Assembly: GCA_003280575.1 (NCBI GenBank)
Contig: QCEN01000002.1
Coordinates: forward strand, 1-64,000
DNA length: 64,000 nt
Direction: 5' to 3'
Source: Prochlorococcus sp. AG-355-P07
Lineage (GTDB): Bacteria > Cyanobacteriota > Cyanobacteriia > PCC-6307 > Cyanobiaceae
Program-made: the position numbers and the translations under genes
Notes under the pieces: generated by a model
What the model saw: the letters and a program-made list of their open reading frames with translations, nothing else
What the model was told of the DNA's origin: nothing
Databases searched by the model: none
Shown here: positions 18,023 through 27,816 of the stretch, one piece after another
How the letters are laid out: each line of letters starts with the position of its first letter
Position numbering within the stretch: the first letter of the stretch is position 1

Positions 18023-18640
18023 ATGGCAATGTCACTAAAGGTTATTGTTCCTCCTCATCCACTAATAAAACATTGGCTTTCAATATTGCGAGAAAAAAAT
18101 ACTCCAAATATTTTGTACTCAACAGGATATGAACAATTAGGAAAATGGCTTACATATGAAGCATTACGTAATTGGCTGCCATATAAAAAAGAAATAGTAA
18201 ATACTGATAATGGGGACGCAGATGGATTTTTTATTAATAATGATTATCCAATAAAGGTTATCGCAATGTTGCCCGAAGGGCTATCGCTTTGGTTTGGATC
18301 TAAAGAAGTAATTCCTAATTCAACCCTCTCATTAGGTGAACTTCCAAAAACTATTGATTCAAATGAAGGAATTATATTTTATTCGGAACAAATAACGACA
18401 AAATCAACAACATTAGAAGCTTTAATTAAATTAAAGGAATTAGGAGTTGATTCCAATAGGATTTTGTTAATAACTGCTATTAGCTCAAATAAAGGGTTAA
18501 ATGAAATTGCGAAAATATTCCCTAATCAAGTAATCTACACCTCTTGCATAGATGAAGAAGATGAAAACACAAAATTATTGGTACCGGGTATTGGGAATCC
18601 TTTATTGCGTTTGAGTACTATATTTCAAGATAAGAACTAA
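18023..18640 (+). CDS. Uracil phosphoribosyltransferase-like protein with degenerate PRPP site
   Basis: A 205-residue protein of the UPRTase fold: the N-terminus HPLIKHWLSILRE and LTYEAL match the family closely. However, the family's catalytic motifs are lost. The PRAGL segment is replaced by MLPEGLSLWFG, the PRPP loop DPMLATGGS by YSEQITTKST, and the uracil-binding GLGDAGDR by GIGNPLLRL. It is therefore unlikely to make UMP and may be a regulatory or structural relative. Databases usually call this gene upp; I leave the symbol empty for this reason. It diverges from the pentapeptide gene. Confidence 0.8.
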   Translation: MAMSLKVIVPPHPLIKHWLSILREKNTPNILYSTGYEQLGKWLTYEALRNWLPYKKEIVNTDNGDADGFFINNDYPIKVIAMLPEGLSLWFGSKEVIPNSTLSLGELPKTIDSNEGIIFYSEQITTKSTTLEALIKLKELGVDSNRILLITAISSNKGLNEIAKIFPNQVIYTSCIDEEDENTKLLVPGIGNPLLRLSTIFQDKN

Positions 18641-18669
18641 TATAGAATATAGGAGTAAATATTTTACCA

Positions 18670-18960
18670 ATGTCTGAATACAGAGATTCGTCTTCAAATA
18701 ATCTTTTATCATTAATTAGCGGCGCTTTTATTGGAGCTGCAGGTCTAGCTTGGTGGTTAATATCTGAAGCAGACAAAAGAAAGGAGGAAAAAAAACAAAA
18801 AGCAATGATGTATTCCTCAAGAATTCAAGACGGCTCTGAAGCGATTGATTCAAATGAAAATATAAATGAAGTTGAAGGAGAGAATTTGGAGAAGAAAGTT
18901 GAGCAACTAAATTCTGCAATTGCTGATGTGAGGAAGCAACTTGAAGAGTTGGGGCAATAG
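18670..18960 (+). CDS. Small membrane protein with C-terminal coiled coil
   Basis: A 96-residue protein that I do not recognise. Residues about 12-30 form one membrane segment (LLSLISGAFIGAAGLAWWLI), followed by a charged, acidic stretch and a C-terminal amphipathic helix (EKKVEQLNSAIADVRKQLEEL) likely to be coiled coil. The layout resembles small YtxH-like or thylakoid-associated proteins. It sits 29 bp after the UPRTase-like gene and 23 bp before ilvD, probably in one transcript. Confidence 0.7.
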   Translation: MSEYRDSSSNNLLSLISGAFIGAAGLAWWLISEADKRKEEKKQKAMMYSSRIQDGSEAIDSNENINEVEGENLEKKVEQLNSAIADVRKQLEELGQ

Positions 18961-18983
18961 AATAAATAAGGTTCTCAAATAAT

Positions 18984-20657
18984 ATGAATAAACTCAGATC
19001 ATCTGCAATAACCCAAGGTGTGCAAAGATCCCCTAACAGATCGATGTTAAGAGCCGTTGGATTTAATGATGACGATTTTAATAAACCTATTATTGGAGTT
19101 GCGAATGGATACAGCACTATTACACCATGCAATATAGGTTTAAATAAGCTAGCTCTCAAAGCTGAAGAGTCAATAAAAAGATCAGGTGGAATGCCTCAGA
19201 TGTTTGGAACTATCACAGTAAGTGATGGCATTTCTATGGGAACAGAGGGCATGAAATATTCCCTTGTTTCAAGAGAAGTTATTGCTGATTCAATTGAAAC
19301 AGCATGCAATGCGCAGAGTATGGATGGAGTGCTTGCTATTGGTGGATGTGACAAAAATATGCCGGGTGCCATGATAGCGATTGCAAGAATGAATATTCCC
19401 TCAATTTTCATTTATGGAGGGACAATAAAACCTGGAAAGTTGCATGGAGAAGATCTTACTGTTGTTAGTGCATTTGAAGCTGTAGGACAATTAACATCAG
19501 GCAAAATTAATGAAGAAAGGCTAATCCAAGTTGAGAAAAATTGTATTCCTGGTGCTGGTAGTTGTGGAGGGATGTTTACAGCTAATACAATGTCTGCAGT
19601 TATTGAAGTATTAGGGTTAAGTCTTCCTCACAGTTCCACTATGGCTGCTGAAGATCTTGAAAAAGAACTAAGTGCAGATAAAAGTGCTGAGATATTAGTC
19701 TCTGCAATAGAAAAAGATATAAGACCTCTAGACCTAATGACAAAGAAAGCATTTGAAAATGCCATATCAGTAATTATGGCAATTGGAGGATCAACAAATG
19801 CGGTATTGCATATTTTAGCCATTGCAAATACTGCAGGAATAGATATAAACATTAATGATTTTGAGAGAATCAGACAAAAAGTACCCGTTATTTGTGACCT
19901 TAAACCGAGTGGTAAATATGTGACTGTGGATCTTCATAATGCAGGTGGGATTCCACAAGTTATGAAAATACTTTTGAATGCAGGATTAATTCATGGCGAT
20001 TGCAAAAATATTGAAGGAAAAACCATCTTAGAATACTTACAGAATATTCCAGATAAGCCTCCAACAAATCAAAATGTCATAAGAGATATAGATAACCCTC
20101 TTTATAAAAAGGGACACCTAGCGATATTAAAAGGTAACTTAGCGAGTGAGGGTTCCGTAGCTAAAATTAGCGGAGTAAAAAACCCTGTATTAAAAGGTCC
20201 AGCAAAGATTTTTGAAAGTGAAGAGGATTGTTTAAAATCGATATTGAATAATGATATCAAAGCTGGTGATGTTGTTGTTATTAGAAACGAAGGGCCTGTA
20301 GGAGGCCCAGGTATGAGAGAGATGTTAGCTCCAACATCTGCGATTGTTGGTCAAGGACTCGGAGAGAAGGTAGCTTTAATTACCGATGGCAGATTTAGCG
20401 GGGGTACTTATGGTCTTGTTGTGGGTCATATAGCCCCAGAGGCGGCTGTTGGCGGAAATATTGCTCTAATAAAACAAGGTGATTTAATTACAGTAGATGC
20501 TGTAAATCAACTTATTGAAGTTGATTTATCTGACGAAGAATTAGAAAAAAGAAAAAAAGATTGGGCAAAGCCGGCACCAAAATACAAAAGAGGGATACTT
20601 TCAAAATATTCAAAAATTGTAAGTACATCAAGTTTAGGAGCTGTTACTGATTTATAG
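18984..20657 (+). CDS. ilvD: Dihydroxy-acid dehydratase
   Basis: IlvD dehydrates dihydroxy-acids to 2-keto acids in valine, leucine and isoleucine synthesis. The 557 residues include [14 protein letters not shown] (first cluster Cys), [13 protein letters not shown] (second Cys, and the substrate/Mg Lys-Asn region), [14 protein letters not shown] (third Cys) and the C-terminal swivelling domain with [15 protein letters not shown] and [10 protein letters not shown]. The three cysteines indicate a [2Fe-2S] or [4Fe-4S] cluster. It is convergent with the next gene. Confidence 0.95.
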   Translation: MNKLRSSAITQGVQRSPNRSMLRAVGFNDDDFNKPIIGVANGYSTITPCNIGLNKLALKAEESIKRSGGMPQMFGTITVSDGISMGTEGMKYSLVSREVIADSIETACNAQSMDGVLAIGGCDKNMPGAMIAIARMNIPSIFIYGGTIKPGKLHGEDLTVVSAFEAVGQLTSGKINEERLIQVEKNCIPGAGSCGGMFTANTMSAVIEVLGLSLPHSSTMAAEDLEKELSADKSAEILVSAIEKDIRPLDLMTKKAFENAISVIMAIGGSTNAVLHILAIANTAGIDININDFERIRQKVPVICDLKPSGKYVTVDLHNAGGIPQVMKILLNAGLIHGDCKNIEGKTILEYLQNIPDKPPTNQNVIRDIDNPLYKKGHLAILKGNLASEGSVAKISGVKNPVLKGPAKIFESEEDCLKSILNNDIKAGDVVVIRNEGPVGGPGMREMLAPTSAIVGQGLGEKVALITDGRFSGGTYGLVVGHIAPEAAVGGNIALIKQGDLITVDAVNQLIEVDLSDEELEKRKKDWAKPAPKYKRGILSKYSKIVSTSSLGAVTDL

Positions 20658-20678
20658 ATCAGCTCAAAATTTATTTTC

Positions 20679-21065
20679 TTAATCAATAAAGCTTTTTATC
20701 CTATTTGCTAGGTTTTCCAATTTAACGCTGTATTTTGGTGAGTTGCATTTTTTTCCATTATTGCTATCCATCCATAATGTTTTAACTCCACACCATAATA
20801 TTGGCTCATCAGGGAAATTAAGCTTAGAGATTACTAAAACCAACTCTTTATTTGATTTAAAAAGTTCTAATTCAAGATCATAAATTTCTAATCTTTTGCC
20901 TTCTTTATCTCGACATAAAATATTAACTGTTAAATCAATATCTTCCTCTTCGAATTCGTATTCACCGTTTATTTTAACGACAGAATGAACAAAAGGTTTA
21001 TTTGTTAAATCTGCTGACTTAGCGATTAAGTTCTCTATATTTTTAGGTGGATTTTTAAATAACAC
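20679..21065 (-). CDS. Conserved picocyanobacterial protein, unknown function
   Basis: A 128-residue soluble protein, mixed alpha/beta by eye, with no signal peptide and no motif I recognise. A segment WCGVKTLWMDSNNGKKC carries two cysteines. Its start overlaps the stop of the CIA30-family gene by 11 bp, so it is probably the last gene of the glpX-to-CIA30 run. Confidence 0.65.
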   Translation of the reverse strand: MLFKNPPKNIENLIAKSADLTNKPFVHSVVKINGEYEFEEEDIDLTVNILCRDKEGKRLEIYDLELELFKSNKELVLVISKLNFPDEPILWCGVKTLWMDSNNGKKCNSPKYSVKLENLANRIKSFID

Positions 21066-21603
21066 TTATTGATTTAATTAAAACTTTTATGGAACCCTGT
21101 TGAAACTCATCATTAAGTAATCCATCATCACCGAACTTAGAGTGTAGTAGTTGCAATCTTTTAATTTTAGATGGCTTGAATTTAAATGGAAAACGTACTT
21201 TATTAGCTCTCACTGAAGGTTTTAGCTCACTAAAAGGAATTTGAACATTTGTTGTCCCGAATTTTTTTGTTGGGAATGATTTAATCCATCTAAGTCCACC
21301 CGGAATAAATTCGGTTAGTCCTAGTAGATCATCTTCACAAGCGACAGCAAATTTAAAAGTTCTTCCTTGTCCATCAATATTTAATTGAAAGGATGAATAC
21401 TCAGATACATTTAAAGAAGGTTTATATATAGACGATCTACAACTAACAAATCCTCCTGCTTTCTCGACAATATTACCCTTTAATATCAAACCCGAATTTG
21501 AAATTTCACAAAAAGCTGAACTTGATCCGCCCATAACAGTATCATTTAATGTTTTCCAACCATCGAACTCCTTTTTCTGGAATAAAAATTTTTTCTTACT
21601 CAT
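21055..21603 (-). CDS. CIA30-family protein (NADH dehydrogenase assembly-like)
   Basis: A 182-residue protein of the CIA30 family (complex I intermediate-associated protein 30), a galactose-binding-like beta-sandwich. Family features are the opening FDGWKTLNDTVMGGSSSAFCEI, GFVSCRSS, and QIPFSELKPSVRA near the end. Mitochondrial CIA30 helps assemble complex I; in cyanobacteria and plants the relatives have unclear roles, possibly with NDH-1 or other thylakoid complexes. It is 30 bp downstream of pgl. Confidence 0.8.
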   Translation of the reverse strand: MSKKKFLFQKKEFDGWKTLNDTVMGGSSSAFCEISNSGLILKGNIVEKAGGFVSCRSSIYKPSLNVSEYSSFQLNIDGQGRTFKFAVACEDDLLGLTEFIPGGLRWIKSFPTKKFGTTNVQIPFSELKPSVRANKVRFPFKFKPSKIKRLQLLHSKFGDDGLLNDEFQQGSIKVLIKSISVI

Positions 21604-21633
21604 TAAATAATTTAAATTACAAATAGACTTTAA

Positions 21634-22371
21634 CTAAATTTCTAATTCTTTTGCTGATTCCTGATCACAAAATATTGAAATTTGATTAATAGATTTTATT
21701 AATTTTGAGGGTGTTCTATCTGGTGGCTCTTTTTCATCTAATAACCTCTTCAGAGCAATTCTTTTAGAAGCTCCACTAACTAAATATATTATCTTTGAAG
21801 AGGCTGAAAGAACCTTTGGCGTTAATGAAATTCTTTTTAAACCTTTACCTTCATTAAAAATAACAAAATCATCTACATTATTATTTTTTTGATAAGGGAA
21901 TAGTGAGGCTGTATGACCATCGTCTCCAAGACCTAATAATGTTAAATCAAAAGTTGGAGGGTTTGATCCGCATTTTTCAAATAATTTAGAAATAAATTGA
22001 TTTTTTGAAGCTTCATCATCAGCACTTAAATCATTGAAAATTTCATAAAAAAAAGCTTTAGATCCAAAATTAGTTAACAATGAATTCTTCAACATTAATG
22101 AGTTACTCAATTCTGAATTTGGATCAACACATCTTTCATCTCCTAAAAAGACATCAACCATATCCCATCTAAGATCACTTTTTGATAAAAGCTTATAGAC
22201 AGATTTAGGAGTAGAACCTCCACTTACACAAAATTTGAATCTTTCTTTATTCTTTAATGTATGAACAATTTGGCTTTCAATAAACTTAAAGACTTCTGAG
22301 GATAGTTCTAACTTGTCTTTGTAAATGTAGAGTGTATATCCATTCTTAACCTTTTCAATCATCTCATCCAT
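21634..22371 (-). CDS. pgl: 6-phosphogluconolactonase
   Basis: Pgl hydrolyses 6-phosphogluconolactone in the oxidative pentose phosphate pathway. The 245 residues show the NagB/Pgl fold signatures CVSGGSTPKSVYKLL, DVFLGDERCV and LLGLGDDGHTASLFP, the last holding the catalytic His. The start overlaps the end of gnd by 13 bp, so the two successive pathway enzymes are translationally coupled. Confidence 0.93.
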   Translation of the reverse strand: MDEMIEKVKNGYTLYIYKDKLELSSEVFKFIESQIVHTLKNKERFKFCVSGGSTPKSVYKLLSKSDLRWDMVDVFLGDERCVDPNSELSNSLMLKNSLLTNFGSKAFFYEIFNDLSADDEASKNQFISKLFEKCGSNPPTFDLTLLGLGDDGHTASLFPYQKNNNVDDFVIFNEGKGLKRISLTPKVLSASSKIIYLVSGASKRIALKRLLDEKEPPDRTPSKLIKSINQISIFCDQESAKELEI

Positions 22372-23777
22372 TCAGTATGGAAACTACCTTCCCTATCAAT
22401 TCTTTCATATGTATGGGAGCCAAAACAATCTCTCATTGCCTGAACAAGATTCTGAGGAAGTCTATTGGTTCTATAACTATTCAAATAATCTAAAGTACTG
22501 GATAAACATGGGACTGGTATACCTGCCTTTGTGGATAGAGACACTATGTTAGCTAAGTTATCTAATCTTGTCGCAATTTCATTATTAAACCAATCATCAA
22601 AAATTAAATTTTTTAGATTAGGGTCTTTGTTATAAGCATCTTGAATTTTACTTAATAATTTTGATCTAATTATGCAACCACCTTTCCATATTTGAGCAAT
22701 TGACGGCATATTCAAACCATAGTTATATACTGCAGATGCTTCTCTTAAAATATCCATACCTTGGGCATAGCTAGCAATTGTGGCAAGGACTACAGCATCA
22801 AATAAAGGTTTCATTCCATCTGATATATTGCCTAAATCAAAATCCTCTATCTCTTTAAATGGAATAGTTTTTTCAATCTCACTACGTTGCTCTTTTAAAG
22901 AACTCATTACTCTTGCATTTAAAGATGCATAAATAGTTGGGACTGATACTCCCAGTTCTAGAGCACTTACAACAGTCCATAACCCTGTCCCTTTCTGGCC
23001 AGCTTTATCTAATATTTTTTCCACGACATCATCTCCAGTTATCTCATCTTTTGTATTTAGACAAATCTCTGTTATCTCAACAAGATAAGAAGCTAATTCA
23101 TCAGTATTATTCCAAATACCAAATACCTCTGACATCTGCTGTCCATTCATACCTTTGACTCTCTTCATAAGGTCATAAGCTTCTGCAAGTATTTGTTCAA
23201 TTCCATATTCAATTCCGTTGTGAACAGTTTTTACAAAATGACCTGAGCCTCCTGGTCCAACATATGCAACACATGGTCCGTCTACAACTTTGGCAGCCAT
23301 TTTTGTTAATAAGCTTTCTATTGCATCATATGAAGCCTTAGTACCACCGGGCATCATACTTGGACCCTCTAGAGCTCCTTTGGCACCTCCAGAGACACCC
23401 ATCCCAATGTATCCAAAACTTTTACTTTCAAGAGTATTCACCCTTCTTTCTGTATCTTTAAATTGAGAGTTGCCGCCATCTATTAATAAATCTCCTTCCT
23501 CGAGATATTCAGAAATATTATCAATGACAGCATCTGTTGCAGGCCCAGCTTTTACCATCATTAGAATTCTTCTAGGTCTCTCTAGCTTATTAACAAATTC
23601 TTGAAGAGTTTCAGCCCCTTCTATATTCTTCCCAAGGCCACGACCTTGTAAAAATTCTTCTGTTTTTGAGTAAGTCCTATTAAAAACTACACTAGAAAAT
23701 CCATTTCTCTCTGCGTTAAGAACTAAATTTTCGCCCATAACACCAAGACCTATTAAACCAAAATGTGCCTTGGACAT
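22359..23777 (-). CDS. gnd: 6-phosphogluconate dehydrogenase (decarboxylating)
   Basis: Gnd oxidatively decarboxylates 6-phosphogluconate to ribulose 5-phosphate with NADP+, the main NADPH source in the dark. It has 472 residues. Signatures are the Rossmann loop GLIGLGVMGENL, GGNSQFKDTERR, GVSGGAKGALEGPSMMPGG, GSGHFVKTVHNGIEYG with the catalytic Lys/His, and the C-terminal swap region GSHTYERIDREG. It lies 96 bp downstream of glgC. Confidence 0.95.
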   Translation of the reverse strand: MSKAHFGLIGLGVMGENLVLNAERNGFSSVVFNRTYSKTEEFLQGRGLGKNIEGAETLQEFVNKLERPRRILMMVKAGPATDAVIDNISEYLEEGDLLIDGGNSQFKDTERRVNTLESKSFGYIGMGVSGGAKGALEGPSMMPGGTKASYDAIESLLTKMAAKVVDGPCVAYVGPGGSGHFVKTVHNGIEYGIEQILAEAYDLMKRVKGMNGQQMSEVFGIWNNTDELASYLVEITEICLNTKDEITGDDVVEKILDKAGQKGTGLWTVVSALELGVSVPTIYASLNARVMSSLKEQRSEIEKTIPFKEIEDFDLGNISDGMKPLFDAVVLATIASYAQGMDILREASAVYNYGLNMPSIAQIWKGGCIIRSKLLSKIQDAYNKDPNLKNLIFDDWFNNEIATRLDNLANIVSLSTKAGIPVPCLSSTLDYLNSYRTNRLPQNLVQAMRDCFGSHTYERIDREGSFHTEWMR

Positions 23778-23873
23778 AAAAAATTAAAAAACTCAATAAT
23801 TATAGTGTGCCTTCAACTCAACAAAATTGCTCAAAAAAAAATACTTATGTCAGCGAAAAATGATGGAAAATAT

Positions 23874-25169
23874 TTAAATAACAGTACCGTTTGCAATAGT
23901 TGCATTTTTAACTACTACAACAATTCCATTTCTGATATAGAAGCCTAATTCTGGCTTATCTGCTTCTTCTACTCGATCTTTATTAATGATTACGACATTA
24001 TCACCAATTCTTGTATTTTTATCAAGAATTGCTCTTTTTACAGTAGTCCCTTCACCTACCCCAAGAGGCGTTCCGCCCCCTTTTCTTAATTCAATCCTCT
24101 CTTCGGGGGATTCAAAGAAATCGGCACCCATAACAAGAGTATCCTCTAGAACCGAGTCACTTTCAATCCTGCTTCTTACTCCTAAAACGCAATGTAAAAT
24201 ACTGCATGACTTCAAGATTGTACCTTCACAAACAATTGAATCAGTAATTTGAGCATCTACAAGTTTAGAAGGGGGTAAAAATCTAGGTCTAGTATAAATT
24301 GGAAATTTCTCATCATAAAAACTAAATGGAGGTTTTGGTTGCTCAGTCAATGCAAGGTTTGACTCAAAGAATGCCCCAATGGTGCCGATATCTTCCCAAT
24401 AATCATCGAATACATAACTTTTAAGAGTGTCGCCTCTATTGAGAGCTTCTGGAATTATGTCCTTACCAAAATCCGTATAATCAGGGAATTTATTTAAAAG
24501 ATCGAAAAGAGTATTTCTGCTAAAAACGTAAATACCCATAGAGGCTAGATATGGTTTTTCTGCAGCTGACTCCTTACTTAATCCAAATTTTGAAGTATCT
24601 ACTGCCATAACCTTCAACTTCTCTCCAGTAGGCTTTTCACTAAATTCTTTTATATTTCCTACATCATCGGTTCTCATTAGACCAAAACCTTCTGCTTGAG
24701 CTTCATCAACAGGCAAAGCTGCAACAGTTAAATCAGCACCATTATCTCTATGATGTTGAACAAATAAACTGTAGTCCATTCTGTACAGTTGATCACCTGA
24801 CAATATTAAATATTCATCAACATCCCATTCTTGAAATAACCATTGGTATTTTCTTACAGCATCAGCAGTACCTTCAAACCACTTCGGACTATCAGGAGTC
24901 TGTTGTGCCGCTAAAACCTCCACAAATCCTTGACCGAAAGGGCCATTTAAATTATATGTTCTTCCTATATGTCTATTTAGAGATGCACTATTGAACTGGG
25001 TCAATACGTACATTTTTTCAATGCCTGAATTTATACAATTACTAATCGGAATATCTATCAAACGATACTTACCTGCCAATGGAACAGCAGGTTTAGCCCT
25101 CATTTTAGTTAGAGGGTAAAGTCTAGAGCCTTTTCCTCCTCCGAGGATTATGGCCAACACACGCTTCAT
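23874..25169 (-). CDS. glgC: Glucose-1-phosphate adenylyltransferase (ADP-glucose pyrophosphorylase)
   Basis: GlgC makes ADP-glucose for glycogen, the committed step of carbon storage. The 431 residues match the cyanobacterial/plant form: [29 protein letters not shown] split over the nucleotide site, [14 protein letters not shown], the glucose-1-phosphate site EKPTGEKLK, and a C-terminal left-handed beta-helix with the activator Lys region. 3-phosphoglycerate activation and phosphate inhibition are known for the family. A 130 bp region upstream carries an imperfect inverted repeat. Confidence 0.95.
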   Translation of the reverse strand: MKRVLAIILGGGKGSRLYPLTKMRAKPAVPLAGKYRLIDIPISNCINSGIEKMYVLTQFNSASLNRHIGRTYNLNGPFGQGFVEVLAAQQTPDSPKWFEGTADAVRKYQWLFQEWDVDEYLILSGDQLYRMDYSLFVQHHRDNGADLTVAALPVDEAQAEGFGLMRTDDVGNIKEFSEKPTGEKLKVMAVDTSKFGLSKESAAEKPYLASMGIYVFSRNTLFDLLNKFPDYTDFGKDIIPEALNRGDTLKSYVFDDYWEDIGTIGAFFESNLALTEQPKPPFSFYDEKFPIYTRPRFLPPSKLVDAQITDSIVCEGTILKSCSILHCVLGVRSRIESDSVLEDTLVMGADFFESPEERIELRKGGGTPLGVGEGTTVKRAILDKNTRIGDNVVIINKDRVEEADKPELGFYIRNGIVVVVKNATIANGTVI

Positions 25170-25204
25170 TCAATCAAATGGAGGTAGATATACAACTACT
25201 TAAA

Positions 25205-25249
25205 GTAACTGATTATGGGCATATTTAGAAATACAAATGGTCAGTTTAC
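25205..25249 (-). promoter_or_regulatory. Imperfect inverted repeat upstream of glgC
   Basis: GTAACTGA at 25205-25212 and TCAGTTTAC at 25241-25249 pair over 8 bp with one bulged base and a 28-base spacer. It lies 36-80 bases upstream of the glgC start (25169) and could be an operator or part of the leader. Evidence is limited to the symmetry. Confidence 0.25.
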
Positions 25250-25299
25250 AAAGGTATTTCGATAAATCACTGGAAAAACTTAATATAAATCGAAAAAAA

Positions 25300-26610
25300 T
25301 TAGTTATTTTTATCCTCTTCTACCAAAGAAAACAATTTTTCAACGATTTTCAAAGAAACTTGTCTTTCTTCTCTTGATTGAGGACTTCTCAAATTAGTGA
25401 CTGGCGTATGAAGTATTTTATTAATTATTCCCTTAGTCAGAGCTTCCACAACTTTTCTTTCTCGAGCCGAAAAATCTGGTCCCATTCTGCTAAGTGCTTT
25501 TTGTAATTCCTCTTTTCTAATTAACTCCAAATCAGATCTAAGTTTATTAATTACTGGAACGGCCTCTAAACTTGCCCACCATTCTAGAAAAATGATCCTT
25601 TCTTCTTCTACTAAAGATTCCGCTTCCTTTGCTATTTTTTGTCTAAATTCTTGATTTCTTGAAACGACCTCTTGTAAGTCATCAACATCAAATGATTTTA
25701 CAAATTCATGTTGTTTGACATCATTAGATATATTTCTCGGTACACCAATATCAATAAATTTAAGTCTATTACTCAAATTTATTTTTTCAATTTTTGAGAG
25801 ATCAATAATTGGCTCTTCAGAAGCAGTACTCGTGAAAACAAGCGAAGATAATGATATGTTTTCTTCCAATTCGTTTAACCCTCTACAAACAATCTCCAAA
25901 TCAGGGAAGTCTTGAGCAAGATTTAATGCTCTATCAATATTTCTATTTAAAAGGATAAGTTTATGACAACCTTTTGATTTTAAATGAGTTATTAAAAGCC
26001 TACTCATTCTTCCTGCGCCAACAACAAGAACTTTCTCTGATTCCAAACTTACAAGAGTATCAAAACCCCTTTCTTGTCCAATTTTTAATTGAGCTAGTTC
26101 TACCGCTGCTGAACTGATTGACACAGCTCCAGTTCCTAAATTTGTTTCGGATCTTACTTTTTTACCTGTACTAACTGATTGAGTTAATAATCTATTAAGA
26201 ATTGGTCCAGTAGATTGATTCTCTTGACCTAATCTCATCATTTTTTTTACCTGCGAAAGGATTTGTCCTTCCCCTAAAACGAGGCTATCGAGTCCTGCAG
26301 AGACTTTCATCAAATGCAAAACTGCTTCTTCCTGTCTAAAGCAAAAAAGATGTGGATTTAAATCTTCAAACATAATTCCAGAATATTCTGATATAAATTC
26401 TTTAATAGATGAAATTCCAGTATTTTTATCCTTTACTAGCGCATATATTTCCAACCTATTACAGGTACTTAGAATTGACACCTCTAATACATCAGAGAAA
26501 GCTTTTAATGCTTTCAATGACTCTGTTATGGATTGGTCAGGAATACTTAGCTTCTCACGCACTTCGACAGGTGCCGTGCGATGACTCAGTCCGACGACAA
26601 CAATATGCAT
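25300..26610 (-). CDS. hemA: Glutamyl-tRNA reductase
   Basis: HemA reduces glutamyl-tRNA(Glu) to glutamate-1-semialdehyde, the first committed step of haem, chlorophyll and bilin synthesis. The 436 residues include the catalytic Cys50 in ILSTCNRLEIYA, GEGQILSQVK, the NADPH-binding VLVVGAGRMSRL, and the C-terminal dimerisation helix region. It is 18 bp downstream of glpX and thus linked with a Calvin cycle gene, in agreement with light-driven co-expression. Confidence 0.95.
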   Translation of the reverse strand: MHIVVVGLSHRTAPVEVREKLSIPDQSITESLKALKAFSDVLEVSILSTCNRLEIYALVKDKNTGISSIKEFISEYSGIMFEDLNPHLFCFRQEEAVLHLMKVSAGLDSLVLGEGQILSQVKKMMRLGQENQSTGPILNRLLTQSVSTGKKVRSETNLGTGAVSISSAAVELAQLKIGQERGFDTLVSLESEKVLVVGAGRMSRLLITHLKSKGCHKLILLNRNIDRALNLAQDFPDLEIVCRGLNELEENISLSSLVFTSTASEEPIIDLSKIEKINLSNRLKFIDIGVPRNISNDVKQHEFVKSFDVDDLQEVVSRNQEFRQKIAKEAESLVEEERIIFLEWWASLEAVPVINKLRSDLELIRKEELQKALSRMGPDFSARERKVVEALTKGIINKILHTPVTNLRSPQSREERQVSLKIVEKLFSLVEEDKNN

Positions 26611-26628
26611 AAAATCAAAAGTGAATTT

Positions 26629-27630
26629 TTAAAGGCTGATACTCTTAGCACCATCTTTTATATGGACAGTATTTGTGAATCTTGCAGTACTATCTAATGT
26701 ACTAATAACTAGACTACTCGTTCTAACACAATCCCTTTCAAATTTAACTCCGTCAAATAATAATCCATCAGTTATTCCACTTCCAGCGAAAACAACATTT
26801 TCTCCAGATGCCAATTCATTCGCTTCATAGATTTTATCTATTTCTGTTATGCCCATTTCATTGAGACGTTTTATATTTCCTTCTTTTGTGTAATCAGCCC
26901 ATTCAGAAGTTTGAGCGATTGCTGGATCATAAACTAGTTGTCCTTGAAAGTGTCCGCCGAGTGCTCGCATTGCAGCTGCTGAAATAACACCCTCTGGAGC
27001 TGCACCTATACCCATCAAGCAATGTGTTCCAGTACCTGCAAAACCACATGCAATCGCCGCTTGAACATCACCATCAGAAATCGGTTGTACTTTTGCACCA
27101 CATCCTCGAATCTCTTTAATTAAATCTTTATGCCTAGTTCTATCCATTACAACTACAGTAAGCTCATCAATAGAAAGGCCCAAGCAATCACTTAGTATCT
27201 TCAAGTTTTCAGTAGCTGAATTTCTAATATCTACTTTACCTTTGGCCGCAGGAGGCGCTGCTAATTTGTTCATGTAAAAATCAGGCGCATTGAAAAGACC
27301 ACCTGTATCAGAGGCAGCTAAAACCGCCATAGAACCTCTTTGATTATTCGCACAAAGATTTGTTCCTTCACAAGGATCTACTGCAAAGTCAACCCCTGCG
27401 CCATTTCCACTACCAACCTCTTCACCTATATAAAGCATAGGTGCTTCATCTCTTTCACCTTCTCCAATAACAATTTTCCCTTTCATTTCGATTTTGCCCA
27501 TTCGCAATCTCATTGCCTCTACTGCTGCAGCATCAGCTTCATCTTTTTGACCAAGTCCTGTTAGTTTTGCTGAGGCAATAGCTGCTTGCTCGACAACTTC
27601 GAGAATTTCTTGAATTAGAGTTTGATTCAC
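26629..27630 (-). CDS. glpX: Class II fructose-1,6-/sedoheptulose-1,7-bisphosphatase
   Basis: A 333-residue GlpX-type bisphosphatase; in cyanobacteria this enzyme dephosphorylates both FBP and SBP in the Calvin cycle. Visible motifs are [13 protein letters not shown] (metal ligands), [13 protein letters not shown] (lithium-sensitive phosphatase motif), [12 protein letters not shown], and [20 protein letters not shown]. It is transcribed away from rpe across a 186 bp divergent region and leads into hemA. Confidence 0.94.
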   Translation of the reverse strand: MNQTLIQEILEVVEQAAIASAKLTGLGQKDEADAAAVEAMRLRMGKIEMKGKIVIGEGERDEAPMLYIGEEVGSGNGAGVDFAVDPCEGTNLCANNQRGSMAVLAASDTGGLFNAPDFYMNKLAAPPAAKGKVDIRNSATENLKILSDCLGLSIDELTVVVMDRTRHKDLIKEIRGCGAKVQPISDGDVQAAIACGFAGTGTHCLMGIGAAPEGVISAAAMRALGGHFQGQLVYDPAIAQTSEWADYTKEGNIKRLNEMGITEIDKIYEANELASGENVVFAGSGITDGLLFDGVKFERDCVRTSSLVISTLDSTARFTNTVHIKDGAKSISL

Positions 27631-27816
27631 AATTAAATTTTAAGGATTTTCTAAAAGGTTTTGAGTATGTTCTCATATAAAGTGTCATTTTTTATGAGAA
27701 TTATTATGCTAATAAGCTTTTTTTAACTCTTTACAGCTGTTACTTTATCAGGCCGTGACTTGAAATTAGGAATAAACAACTAAATATAGTATCTTTATTA
27801 AATATTTAAAAATTAA
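27631..27816. promoter_or_regulatory. Divergent glpX/rpe intergenic region
   Basis: This 186 bp gap separates two divergent Calvin cycle genes. On the rpe side a TATAGT hexamer near 27785 can serve as -10, with TTGAAA 19 bases further upstream. An inverted repeat TTCTCAT (27670-27676) / ATGAGAA (27694-27700) lies nearer glpX. No small ORF is convincing. A shared regulator for both genes is possible but not shown. Confidence 0.35.
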
